A DNA stretch of 64,000 bases from Pontibacter vulgaris (GCF_022758145.1 NZ_JAJVDH010000004.1:372001-436000); one strand, 5' to 3'. Numbered from the stretch's first letter, positions 16,986 through 25,523 are shown. Numbers and translations are program-made. Notes: generated from the sequence alone by a model not told the origin.

Positions 16986-18479
16986 TCAGCTTGCAGGCAA
17001 TTCAGACTTCTTTTTTAAGATATCCAGTACAAGCTCCCACAAATGCTCATAAGGTACAATTTCTACTTCGGCATAGGCTTCGCCGGGAGGCTTTGTAACT
17101 TTTAACTTTTTAAACATACTTTTGCTTTCCAAGCTTACCCGCAGGTAAGAGCACTGCTCCTTTAATATCTGGATCATAAATCGTAAGAAAAGCCTGGCGC
17201 GCTCAGCCATATACCCTCTCAGATAATTCGAGATGTATTTACGATACCGATCCATCAACAGCTCCGCCTCACTGTCGTCTATTTCTTTACACAGAAATTC
17301 AACAAACTCCAGCACCAGCAGAAATACATTAAACCCCTGTTTATCCTTCGAAATCATCGTAGCATTCCCTAAAGCTTCTTTATCTTCCGGGGTTAGCCTG
17401 TGCTGCATTACAATTGATAGAAAAGCCCGCATCAGGGCCCAACGTTCTTTGCTCAGGTTATTTTGCAGGTAATAGTGTGGGCTTTCATAAACCTTTGCAA
17501 TTAATTCTGCAGCCAGGGCATAATTTTGGGAGTGCATCGCCAACAGAAAGTAATTCTCCATGTTGGCAAACCAGTTCACATCTGAAGGCGCTATTAATTC
17601 AAGGCTAGCCTCTGCTAATGTAAGGCCTTCTGTTAACCGGCTGGTTCTTAGGCAAGCATAAATCTGGACAAAAGCATTAAGTTGAACATTAAACCTTTTA
17701 TGGTTCAATTCACCATTCCGGTGCATCAACTTAACTTCATTATTGAACTTTAAAATTTCTTCGTAATCACCGATCAGTTCTAAATAATGATTTTGCAGAA
17801 GAAAGAAATATTCAAATATTTTATAAGAGCCTGTTTTTAACCACATATCTTTTATCTGGTCAATTTTTTGAGGCAAATGATTTAATGAGGCTCTCTTTTT
17901 AGAAACATTAAAATTTAAATCAAACCTGAGATTAAAAAATATGTCTTCAGCATTTTTCTCCAGCCATACTATATCCTTAAAATATTGGATTTCCTGATTA
18001 ATGCTTTGAAATGGGATTTGCTTGAGACTGTATAAGTCAACTTTACGCTTAATTTCTAGCGCCTCCAGTACAATATCATTGTAGACAGACTCTTTTGCCG
18101 AACGGATAACTTTATCTATGATCTTTCTTAAGAGATCATGTTCATTCAACATAAACAAGATTCTCGATTTGTGAAGTTCTTGTCTTAGCTCATGCTCCTC
18201 TAAAACCGAAGAGCTAGAATTTGTACCTCCCAGGTCGATCATCAAAAGATGATCGTAAAGCTTGCTCTTTAACCTGGATTTGAGCATTCTATAATTAGTT
18301 GGCAGTGCCTCTACGGTTACACCATATAAAGCTTTTACAGCTTCGATGTCTGAAGCAACAGCATTCTTTCTAACTAAATTATAGTACCGGCTTTCATAAC
18401 TTTTATTATCAGCTAAATCTACAACAGGTTTGGAATTATGCCTTTCAATTATCCCGATAAGCCGTTGTAATTCGTCCAT
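16986..18479 (-). CDS. Helical-repeat (TPR-like) protein, paralogue 1
   Basis: 497 residues without signal peptide or membrane segment, so likely cytoplasmic. It is almost wholly alpha-helical by composition, with TPR-like spacing of aromatic and small residues. It aligns over its whole length with the next gene. Shared blocks are YxMLKxRxKxKLxDxL (about 92-107), a Ser-rich SSSSVLEE block, FIxAxxNWFAxMENYFLLAMHS followed by NYxLA (about 298-320), SKDKQGFNVxxLxL (about 379-392) and the C-terminal PGEAYAEVEIVPYEHLWEL (residues 465-483). I do not recognise a named family. There is no N-terminal HTH and no enzymatic motif. The sequence is visibly A+T-richer than neighbours and carries few TATACTT words. 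A scaffold or peptide-sensing role is speculation based on context. Confidence 0.6.
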   Translation of the reverse strand: MDELQRLIGIIERHNSKPVVDLADNKSYESRYYNLVRKNAVASDIEAVKALYGVTVEALPTNYRMLKSRLKSKLYDHLLMIDLGGTNSSSSVLEEHELRQELHKSRILFMLNEHDLLRKIIDKVIRSAKESVYNDIVLEALEIKRKVDLYSLKQIPFQSINQEIQYFKDIVWLEKNAEDIFFNLRFDLNFNVSKKRASLNHLPQKIDQIKDMWLKTGSYKIFEYFFLLQNHYLELIGDYEEILKFNNEVKLMHRNGELNHKRFNVQLNAFVQIYACLRTSRLTEGLTLAEASLELIAPSDVNWFANMENYFLLAMHSQNYALAAELIAKVYESPHYYLQNNLSKERWALMRAFLSIVMQHRLTPEDKEALGNATMISKDKQGFNVFLLVLEFVEFLCKEIDDSEAELLMDRYRKYISNYLRGYMAERARLFLRFMIQILKEQCSYLRVSLESKSMFKKLKVTKPPGEAYAEVEIVPYEHLWELVLDILKKKSELPAS

Positions 18480-18523
18480 TTGTACTTAAAGTATAGTTCT
18501 AACCAAATATAGAAATGCTAAGT

Positions 18524-20014
18524 TTATTTTTCACGCTTTTTTAATATTTCCAGAATTAACTCCCATAAATGCTCGTAAGGCACTATTTCGATTTCTGCAT
18601 AGGCATCTCCCGGGGCATGCGTTTCCAAAAGCTTTTGCAAATACTTATCCCCTTTATTCTTACATTTTGCAACATTAAAGTCTTCTGTTACTGTCAGCAT
18701 CAGTAATTTCAGAAACGTTTTGCTCCGAAGGCTGAAGGCATCTTTCAAATGCGTTAGAATATACTTTCGCAAGCTCTCTATGCGATAGAGCAAAGCTTCT
18801 GCATCACCTTTTTTAAGGAAATATATAAATTGAAGAATTAAAATCGCAACATTAAACCCCTGCTTATCCTTGCTGTACTCTGGTACTGATATGGCAAAAG
18901 ACTGAAAATTAAAACCACTTAGTTTATCTTCAGTTGGGGTTATAACCTGCAAGTATGTTTTGAACAGGTTCCATCTTTCTTTTGCCGTTTTTGTGATCCT
19001 GTTAAATGATGTATTAGTGAAAACTTTATCAATAAGCATATGCGCTAATTCGTAGTTACGCGAATGCATAGCCAGCAGGAAATAATTCTCCATAAATGCA
19101 AACCAGTTATGTTCAGCAATGTTGAAGTTTTCAATAAAGCGTTCGGCATAGCTTAGCCCTTTTACGAAATCCTTTTCCCTGAGCAAAGAATAAACAAGTA
19201 TATACTCATTATACCTTTCATCAAACCTGTTTCCGTTAATAGCTCCCTTCTTCAGGAGTTCATAAGTATCCTGCGTAATGTTTATGATTTTTCTGAAATC
19301 GCCCAGCAACTCGTAATACCAAATTTGTAATTTATAATAGTTATCAAATAATGTGAATGTCTGGCCAAGTTTCCAAAGCCTTTCCAACTCATTTACAGTA
19401 TCCCCTAACTGGGCCAGGAAAATAGTACGAGAAAGGATTGATTTATTTAATTTAATTTTAGCCTTTTGATAAATTTCAATAGACTGTACTTCATAAGCTC
19501 TTTTCGTTCTGTATTCTTTAAGTATCTCTAAGTTCTTATCTAACAGTTTACCATGTTCTTTATATGAATAATATTGGTTCTTTAGTTCTAAACAATTAAT
19601 CAGTATTTCAGTATAAGAATTCTCCTGGGCAAGAGAGTATGCCTTATTGAGTAACCGTATCGTAATATCAAACTCTCCTAATAAGAGTAAAACCTTGGCA
19701 TGGTGTAAATAATCAATACAAAGTAATTCATCCCGCACAGCAGAGCTCGATTTGGTACCGGGTAATTCAAGAAAAAAAAGATAGTCAAAAAGCTTCCTTT
19801 TAATTCTCGTTTTCAGCATCTTGTATCTGGTATCATTTGCATTTGAACCATAAATATCACTGGCTGCATTATCATCATTGGTGTAATTGCCCGCCAAAAT
19901 GTTACTTAACAATTGCTTTTCTTTACCTTTTATAACCAAATCTACAGGTGGCAACACTGAATTTGGCTTCAAATTTTGTGTTACTATTTTTGATAATTTA
20001 ACTATCTCTTCCAA
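18524..20014 (-). CDS. Helical-repeat (TPR-like) protein, paralogue 2, TTG start
   Basis: 496 residues, a tandem paralogue of the gene at 16986 (44-bp gap, same strand, probably cotranscribed). It shares MLKTRIKRKLFDYLFFLELPG (split across about 82-102), EHNWFAFMENYFLLAMHSRN, YSKDKQGFNVAILIL and C-terminal PGDAYAEIEIVPYEHLWEL. The reading frame opens with TTG at 20014; the next in-frame ATG would delete about 80 residues. The TTG is supported because paralogue 1 starts MDELQRL against MEEIVKL here. All-helical, soluble, Lys-rich and strongly A+T-rich. Function unknown. The divergent neighbour, 364 bp away, is a small secreted-peptide-like ORF. Confidence 0.58.
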   Translation of the reverse strand: MEEIVKLSKIVTQNLKPNSVLPPVDLVIKGKEKQLLSNILAGNYTNDDNAASDIYGSNANDTRYKMLKTRIKRKLFDYLFFLELPGTKSSSAVRDELLCIDYLHHAKVLLLLGEFDITIRLLNKAYSLAQENSYTEILINCLELKNQYYSYKEHGKLLDKNLEILKEYRTKRAYEVQSIEIYQKAKIKLNKSILSRTIFLAQLGDTVNELERLWKLGQTFTLFDNYYKLQIWYYELLGDFRKIINITQDTYELLKKGAINGNRFDERYNEYILVYSLLREKDFVKGLSYAERFIENFNIAEHNWFAFMENYFLLAMHSRNYELAHMLIDKVFTNTSFNRITKTAKERWNLFKTYLQVITPTEDKLSGFNFQSFAISVPEYSKDKQGFNVAILILQFIYFLKKGDAEALLYRIESLRKYILTHLKDAFSLRSKTFLKLLMLTVTEDFNVAKCKNKGDKYLQKLLETHAPGDAYAEIEIVPYEHLWELILEILKKREK

Positions 20015-20378
20015 TGCCTATAAAGAATTAATATGCAATACCCCATTAATTTAAAAATTCACACCTGATTAACATGCAAAAACACCGTGTTACTTTTAAC
20101 AACTAAATTCCTTTCAAGCTGTACCAGTTTCAACTAATTTTGATTGTTTACTCCAAATATAAAGGCGTTACTTTTTGATATTTTAGTTTCTAAATATACA
20201 TTCAAATTTTTCTTAATTACAAACATTATCAGTTTCTACCGGCTATACTTTATAAAAACATAATAAAAGCCTAGTTACTTTTTAATACATATCTTCCTTT
20301 TTAGGTAGTTTCCAATCGCTCATATTTGTCCTGTTAATATTTGAAAACCAGGATTTAAAAATTATAAAGTCTACAGCT
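20015..20378. other. A+T-rich divergent intergenic region
   Basis: 364 bp between the helical-repeat operon and the small ORF at 20379. It is strongly A+T-rich with many poly-A/T tracts and one TATACTT word near 20245. GTTAATATTTG (about 20333-20343) resembles a -7 element with one mismatch. No RNA gene or long hairpin was seen. It probably holds the divergent promoters of both sides. Confidence 0.4.
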
Positions 20379-20564
20379 ATGATATCTATCATTATTTCTA
20401 TCCTCATTCAACTTGCTGTATTAAATGGTGGAACCACTGCCAACTCAACACAGAATAAAGGAAAAGATAAGCCTGCTACTTCTACTTCAGACAACTCAAT
20501 GCAGACTTTTGGAGGTACTGGAAATTGGTTGAATCCTGATGCAGCTACTTCAGAGCAGCCTTAA
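20379..20564 (+). CDS. Small ORF with N-terminal hydrophobic helix, peptide-precursor-like
   Basis: 61 residues from ATG 20379. Residues 2-15 (ISIIISILIQLAVL) form a membrane-inserting or signal segment, followed by GG and then a hydrophilic, Thr/Ser/Asn-rich tail without hydrophobic residues until FGGTGNWLNPDAATSEQP. This looks like an exported short peptide or its precursor, but coding status rests only on an intact ORF, amino-acid composition and position: it lies just upstream (74 bp) of an oligopeptide-type ABC importer and divergent from two helical-repeat genes. There is no homology I recognise and no GG-leader consensus of the bacteriocin type. It could be chance. Confidence 0.4.
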   Translation: MISIIISILIQLAVLNGGTTANSTQNKGKDKPATSTSDNSMQTFGGTGNWLNPDAATSEQP

Positions 20565-20638
20565 TAATTTTACTTCTTTAAGCTATAAAGCATTTTGCCT
20601 ATCTTGCCTCAACAATTTATAGCCTGAGGTAAATTAAG

Positions 20639-22357
20639 ATGCGATTTTTTGCTCTACTGCTTGTATGTATTTTACTCAGTTTCTGCAGCCAGCAGCAACG
20701 CCAGCCTGATGAGGTTCGTGTTAGGTTAGAAGCAGATCCTGAAACTTTAAATCCTGTTAGCTATAACAGTTCAGGCGGGCTTCAGATCATTAATCTGTTG
20801 TTTCAGAGCCTATTGGGTGCTGACATGGCAGATGCTGAACTAAAACCATTTCTGGCCGCATCTATGCCAGCAGTAACGAAACAGGACTCGCTGACTTTAT
20901 TTACTTATCAGATACGGCAAGAAGCGCGCTGGGCAAACGGCAGCCCTGTAACAGCTAATGACGTAGCGTTCAGCTTAAAGGTATTAAAGGCTCCGCTGGT
21001 AAATAATGAAGGCCTGAAACCACAAGTCGAGTTTATTAAAGACATCAGGTTAACCACTGCAAACAACCGTCAAATCACTTTTGTATGCAGTGGTTATTCT
21101 CCTGAAATGGAGCTGCTCACCGGCGATTTTTTTATACTCCCCGAATATCTTTTCGACCCGAAAGGCCTGTTAAAACAATTCTCTGTAAAAGATTTAAACC
21201 ACAATGCACCTGAGCTTCAGCAAAACAAGCAGCTGCAGGAATTTGCTACCCGATTTAATAGCGTAGACTTTGCCAAAAACAAGGACCTGTTAAAAGGTAG
21301 CGGCGGGTATGAGCTGGACAGTTGGGTTTCCGGGCAGTATATCACCCTTAAACGAAAGGAAAACTGGTGGGCCAAAACCTTAGATACAACGGTTAAACAC
21401 CTGACGGCCAACCCGAAGCGCATCAGCTTCCAGGTTATACCAGAGCATGCTACTGCCTTGCTGGCCCTTAAAAGCAAACAACTTGATGTATTAGAAGGCA
21501 TTCCTGTCGCTGAATTCAACCAATTACAAAAGGATAAGAACTTCAGGCAGGATTATGCGTTGCACACCCCCGATACGTACGAATTTGTTTATACCGGCCT
21601 TAACAGTCGCCTTCCAAAATTTTCTGATAAACGTACACGCCAGGCAATCGCGCACCTGCTGGATGTAGAAAACCTGATGGCCGTAACACAGGAGAACTAT
21701 GCCACGCGTACAGTTGGTCCTGTTCCTCCTTCTGTAAAAGAGCTCTATCATCATCAGTTAAAACCTTATACTTATAGTGTGCAAAAAGCTGCTGATCTTT
21801 TAAAAGCTGCGGGCTGGACAAAAGAAAAGGATGGCTGGTACAAAAGCCTAAATGGCATCCGTGAGAAACTGACGATCGAGATAAGCTACAGAGCCGGTAA
21901 TACGATATATGAAAACTCGTGTGCTATTTTTAAACAAAGTGCGGCTAAAGCAGGCATTCCGGTAACAATACAAGCAGTAGAAGGCGCATTACTCAGCCAA
22001 AAACTACGGGAACATGACTTTGAAATGGCATTTCGATCTTTAAATGGTAACCCCTTTATTTTCAACTTTAAACCGCTGTTTCATACTTCTTTTGCAGCCA
22101 AAGGTAATCTCAATTTCACAGGCTTTGGCACTCCGGAAAGCGACAAAGTTTTAGACCTGATAAATCAAGCAAATACTGCCCAAGAAAAAGCGATGCATCT
22201 TAAGAGGCTCCAGGAGATGCTGCACGAGGAAGCTGCTTTTATATCGTTATACTACCTGAAAGACCGCATAGCCATACACAAGCGCTTTGCCAATACCAAA
22301 GTATCTGGCCTGATGCCTAATTACGATGTAAGTGCCTTTTTGCTAAAAGAACAATAG
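20639..22357 (+). CDS. Family 5 (oligopeptide/nickel type) substrate-binding lipoprotein
   Basis: 572 residues. Lipobox LSFC (Cys16) indicates a lipoprotein. The mature chain is an SBP family 5 extracellular solute-binding protein: early EADPETLNPVSYNSSGGLQ, then RQEARWANGSPVTANDVAFSLK (the family's W-x-(D/N)-G-x-P-V-T-A-x-D signature), LKRKENWW and the C-terminal LLHEEAAFISLYYLKDRIAIH-like hinge segment. The length is normal for the family. It begins an operon with two permeases (8-bp gap, then 4-bp overlap). Peptides are the likely ligand by family, but nickel, heme or other ligands occur in the same family. Confidence 0.83.
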   Translation: MRFFALLLVCILLSFCSQQQRQPDEVRVRLEADPETLNPVSYNSSGGLQIINLLFQSLLGADMADAELKPFLAASMPAVTKQDSLTLFTYQIRQEARWANGSPVTANDVAFSLKVLKAPLVNNEGLKPQVEFIKDIRLTTANNRQITFVCSGYSPEMELLTGDFFILPEYLFDPKGLLKQFSVKDLNHNAPELQQNKQLQEFATRFNSVDFAKNKDLLKGSGGYELDSWVSGQYITLKRKENWWAKTLDTTVKHLTANPKRISFQVIPEHATALLALKSKQLDVLEGIPVAEFNQLQKDKNFRQDYALHTPDTYEFVYTGLNSRLPKFSDKRTRQAIAHLLDVENLMAVTQENYATRTVGPVPPSVKELYHHQLKPYTYSVQKAADLLKAAGWTKEKDGWYKSLNGIREKLTIEISYRAGNTIYENSCAIFKQSAAKAGIPVTIQAVEGALLSQKLREHDFEMAFRSLNGNPFIFNFKPLFHTSFAAKGNLNFTGFGTPESDKVLDLINQANTAQEKAMHLKRLQEMLHEEAAFISLYYLKDRIAIHKRFANTKVSGLMPNYDVSAFLLKEQ

Positions 22358-22365
22358 GAACGGGT

Positions 22366-23742
22366 ATGTTGCCATACTTGCTAAAACGCCTGCTGTTAAT
22401 GCTGCCTGCTTTATGGTTAGTTGTTACGCTGGTTTTTTTGCTGAGCAGGGCCTTACCTGCAACATTCGGGTCGGAGAAGATTTTGCAGCAAAGCAAAGGT
22501 TATTATGCCTCCGGTTCCACTTCAGCCCGCGAGTCTGCTTACAAGGATTACCTGAGCCGAACGGGCCTGCAACTACCCCTTTTCTACTTTGGCATCAGTA
22601 CGGCGTCAGAGCCTGACACTTTATACAGGGTGTCACCTGAAACAGACCGCAAGTTATTACAGCAACTAGCCTGGCAATTTAGTAACTGGCCTGCTATTTC
22701 GGTCTACTATCAAAGTATAAAAAGCCTGCAACAACATTTACCTGAGCAGGAGCAATTCCTGGTAGCACCTCTGTTTGCAGCAACAGACAAAACAGCTATA
22801 CTTGCCGTAACCGGTAAACTGGATCAGATTAAAGGAGCTTCTGACGCATCTGCTTTAATAACAAATGTACAACAGAGCGCCAACAGACTTTACCAGCACG
22901 AAGCTAAGTATAGTTTTCTGGTACCGGCTATACAATGGCATGGTGCAGACAATCAGTATCATCAATGGTTGTCAGAGCTTATGAAAGGCAAGTTAGGCAC
23001 ATCTTACCGCGACAGCAAACCGGTAATCGAAAAAGTAGCTGAAGCTGTAGGGACTTCCTTCTGGTTGCTGATTTTAAGTATGCTGGCAGCATTTTTAATC
23101 TCTTTTAACACAAGTATACTGCTGGTACAAAGGCAGGAAACCAAACTGCAGAAATTTATACTTTCCGGTTTATACTTCCTGGATAGCATACCGCTTTTCG
23201 TACTTTGCCTTTTACTCCTTGTATTATTGGCCAGCCCTGATTTCCTGCAGCTGTTTCCGGCTTATGGATTGGGATATTATGAAAACCAGAACCAGAATTG
23301 GCTCGAAGGCATGATGCAACAACTGCCTTACCTGGCACTACCAATACTTTGCCTGACTATCGCCTACATACCCTATCTGACAAACATACTTTACAGAGCA
23401 CTGGCTGATAATTCTCAAACCGATTATGCCCGTACCGCTCGTGCCAAAGGGCTATCAGAACAGAAAGTGATTCGAAAGCATTTAGTACGCAATGCTTTAT
23501 TGCCTGTTATTACACTCCTTTCCGACTTTTTACCAGCATTGGTTGCAGGCTCTGTTGTAATCGAAACAATATTTGCCATACCCGGAATCGGTCGTTTGCT
23601 GCTCGAGTCGGTGCAGGCGCGCGACTACCCGGTTATAGTAACTATAGTGCTGTTAGTAGCTGCATTTAAAATGCTCTCTCACCTGCTGGCCGACATCTGG
23701 TATGGCATTGCAGATCCACGAATCCGTTACAACGCCAGATGA
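22366..23742 (+). CDS. DppB/OppB-type ABC permease with large periplasmic insert
   Basis: 458 residues, against about 310 usual for OppB/DppB. The first transmembrane segment (about 8-27) is followed by an extra hydrophilic block of about 170 residues (30-210) before the remaining five segments (about 225-245, 262-288, 318-345, 383-405 and 425-450). The EAA loop DYARTARAKGLSEQKVIRKH (about 351-370) contacts the ATPase. The insert therefore lies on the periplasmic side and may touch the binding lipoprotein. It overlaps the second permease by 4 bp. No ATPase gene follows, so the ATPase must be shared from elsewhere. Ile-Leu pairs are nearly always coded ATA-CTT in this and the next gene. Confidence 0.82.
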   Translation: MLPYLLKRLLLMLPALWLVVTLVFLLSRALPATFGSEKILQQSKGYYASGSTSARESAYKDYLSRTGLQLPLFYFGISTASEPDTLYRVSPETDRKLLQQLAWQFSNWPAISVYYQSIKSLQQHLPEQEQFLVAPLFAATDKTAILAVTGKLDQIKGASDASALITNVQQSANRLYQHEAKYSFLVPAIQWHGADNQYHQWLSELMKGKLGTSYRDSKPVIEKVAEAVGTSFWLLILSMLAAFLISFNTSILLVQRQETKLQKFILSGLYFLDSIPLFVLCLLLLVLLASPDFLQLFPAYGLGYYENQNQNWLEGMMQQLPYLALPILCLTIAYIPYLTNILYRALADNSQTDYARTARAKGLSEQKVIRKHLVRNALLPVITLLSDFLPALVAGSVVIETIFAIPGIGRLLLESVQARDYPVIVTIVLLVAAFKMLSHLLADIWYGIADPRIRYNAR

Positions 23743-24818
23743 AGCTACTGTTTGCCGATATACAGAAGTTATGGCACGATAAGATCGCTTTCAGGCTGGC
23801 TGTTTGCTACCTGCTCCTGTTTGCTATTGTTGCGTTGTTGTTACCACTGCTTCCGTTACCATTTGCTCCCCAGCAACTCGACTTAAAACAAGTATTTCAA
23901 TTTCCATTTAACGAGGGCGATTCCGGTTATCATTTGCTTGGTACTGATGCGTTGGGTCGTGATGTTTTGGTTGGCAGCATGTATGGTGCCCGAACGGCAC
24001 TCTTTATCAGTTTTCCTGTAATGGTGCTAAGTACGCTGTTAGGTTTGTTTTTAGGCGCTGCAGCAGGCTATTTCGGTAATGTAAAACTAAAGATCAGCAG
24101 AGCAGGCTTACTGCTTTCTTTTGTGGCTTTATGTACAGTTTTATACTTTGGCTTTTATGTACCGCTGCATGTGTTGTCTTTGAAGTTGGGCAATGAGGCA
24201 CTTACTATAAGCCTGCTGGTTTTAGCCGGTATATTTGTTATACTTTTCGGTGTGCTTTTACCTGCCTTTAAACGTCTTAAACTGTTCAAAAAAACGGTTG
24301 CTTTTCCTCTCGACTGGGTTGTTTTGCGCCTCATCGAGACTTTTACCAGCATTCCTACCCTGATTTTTATACTTGTATTAGCCTCTTTTGCACCGCCCTC
24401 TATACTTGTACTGGCAGTTATACTTATACTTACCACTTGGACAAATACAGCCCGCATTGCCCGTGCCGAAATGTTACGTGTAAAACAACTTCCTTATTTC
24501 GAAGCTGCAGCCAGCATTGGAGCTACGGAGTACCGGCTTATACTTCGGCATGCCTTACCCAATATTATTTCCCCGGTAGTGGTAACATTTGTTTTCGGGC
24601 TTGCAGGTATACTTGCCTTAGAGTCTACCTTATCATTTTTGGGAATTGCGGCTTCAGGCTCACTTATCAGTTGGGGCGGCATCATGGCCGGAATCAGGTC
24701 TAATACATCTGCCTGGTGGCTGGTGTTTTTTCCAGGTATGTTTTTGTCTGCTACAGTGCTTGCGCTACAGATCTGTAGCTACTATTTATTGTGGGCTATG
24801 CAGCAGCGTAAGCGATAA
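23739..24818 (+). CDS. DppC/OppC-type ABC permease with extra membrane segments
   Basis: 359 residues. N-terminal segment (about 17-37), then the DppC signature HLLGTDALGRDVL (about 67-79) and an EAA loop IARAEMLRVKQLPYFEAAAS (about 228-247) ending LRHALPN. Between the usual segments there is an added hydrophobic hairpin (about 123-173), so the protein is longer than the usual about 300 residues. Start ATG overlaps the upstream stop (ATGA). Inner-membrane partner of the upstream permease. The last gene in the operon; I see no clear hairpin directly after it. Confidence 0.82.
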   Translation: MKLLFADIQKLWHDKIAFRLAVCYLLLFAIVALLLPLLPLPFAPQQLDLKQVFQFPFNEGDSGYHLLGTDALGRDVLVGSMYGARTALFISFPVMVLSTLLGLFLGAAAGYFGNVKLKISRAGLLLSFVALCTVLYFGFYVPLHVLSLKLGNEALTISLLVLAGIFVILFGVLLPAFKRLKLFKKTVAFPLDWVVLRLIETFTSIPTLIFILVLASFAPPSILVLAVILILTTWTNTARIARAEMLRVKQLPYFEAAASIGATEYRLILRHALPNIISPVVVTFVFGLAGILALESTLSFLGIAASGSLISWGGIMAGIRSNTSAWWLVFFPGMFLSATVLALQICSYYLLWAMQQRKR

Positions 24819-25048
24819 ACCTGTGTTACTTTTCAGGCAAAAAACAGCAACAAGATCGCATTATCCCTATTTCTGCTTTTTAATCAAACTATAAATCAAG
24901 GGTTTAATCAGAATAAATTTCTGCTGCGCCTGATTTCGGTCTGTTTATTGCTTTTCATCCAATGTTACTTTGCCTTCTTAATATTCCTGTTTTCTATTGC
25001 TTAACGTTCGTAACATTGTTCACTCCAAGAACCTAAACCTATTGTCAC
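24819..25048. other. Intergenic region, no clear content
   Basis: A+T-rich 230 bp between the permease gene and the 87-codon ORF. GTTACTTTGCC near 24964 resembles but does not match a -7 element. No hairpin with a U tract follows the permease gene, and no TATACTT word was seen in it. Confidence 0.35.
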
Positions 25049-25312
25049 ATGACAATTGCTATGAATCCTAATTTTACATACACGGCAGAAAGCAGCTATG
25101 CTAATAGCAGTTTGCCTGCTTTACCTACATTAAAAGTAGCGCTATCAGAAGAGCAGGGAACTGATTTCTCGACAATAGACGGGAACGTAGTGACATATAA
25201 TGCAGGGGCAACCGCCGTAAACATAGGAACTGGCATTTTTATAGGCGATTATTTTGTTGGCGAATCAGAAAACCAGCAAACCATTAGCAGTTTAGCCTGT
25301 ATCCGGTATTAA
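25049..25312 (+). CDS. Hypothetical 87-residue ORF
   Basis: Starts at ATG 25049, with ATG at residue 5 also possible. The chain is rich in Thr, Ser, Ala, Asn and Gly with very few charged residues, and contains TVNIGTG-like beta-rich composition (DGNVVTYNAG, AVNIGTGIFIGDYFVGE) and a single Cys near the end (LACIRY). There is no signal peptide. A hairpin terminator lies 79 bp downstream, which supports transcription. Composition resembles a small surface or precursor peptide, but I recognise no family. It is not visibly similar to the 61-residue ORF at 20379. Confidence 0.4.
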   Translation: MTIAMNPNFTYTAESSYANSSLPALPTLKVALSEEQGTDFSTIDGNVVTYNAGATAVNIGTGIFIGDYFVGESENQQTISSLACIRY

Positions 25313-25390
25313 ATATAAAGCTCTCCAAAAGAGCTACAGAAATTAAAGAAGTGTAAAGTGTAGATTGTTTGTGTTTAGATTAGTCAGGTT

Positions 25391-25415
25391 GCCCTGTAGC
25401 GTTAAGTTACAGGGC
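25391..25415 (+). terminator. Terminator after the 87-codon ORF
   Basis: GCCCTGTA pairs with TACAGGGC around a 9-nt loop and is followed by ATTTGTCTTTT. The stem is short (8 bp) but G+C-rich. Confidence 0.65.
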
Positions 25416-25461
25416 ATTTGTCTTTTATGGCGGTAACAGTTTTACCAACAATGGTTATACT

Positions 25462-25523
25462 TTGTACTTGCAATTCCCTATTATACAAAAAGTTGTACTT
25501 GCAATTCCCTATTATACAAAAAG
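25462..25523. repeat. Perfect 31-bp tandem duplication
   Basis: The unit 25462-25492 is repeated exactly at 25493-25523. It starts TTGTACTTGC and ends TATACAAAAAG. The second copy ends in the left arm of the next terminator, so the duplication appears to have arisen at the terminator edge. Confidence 0.95.
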
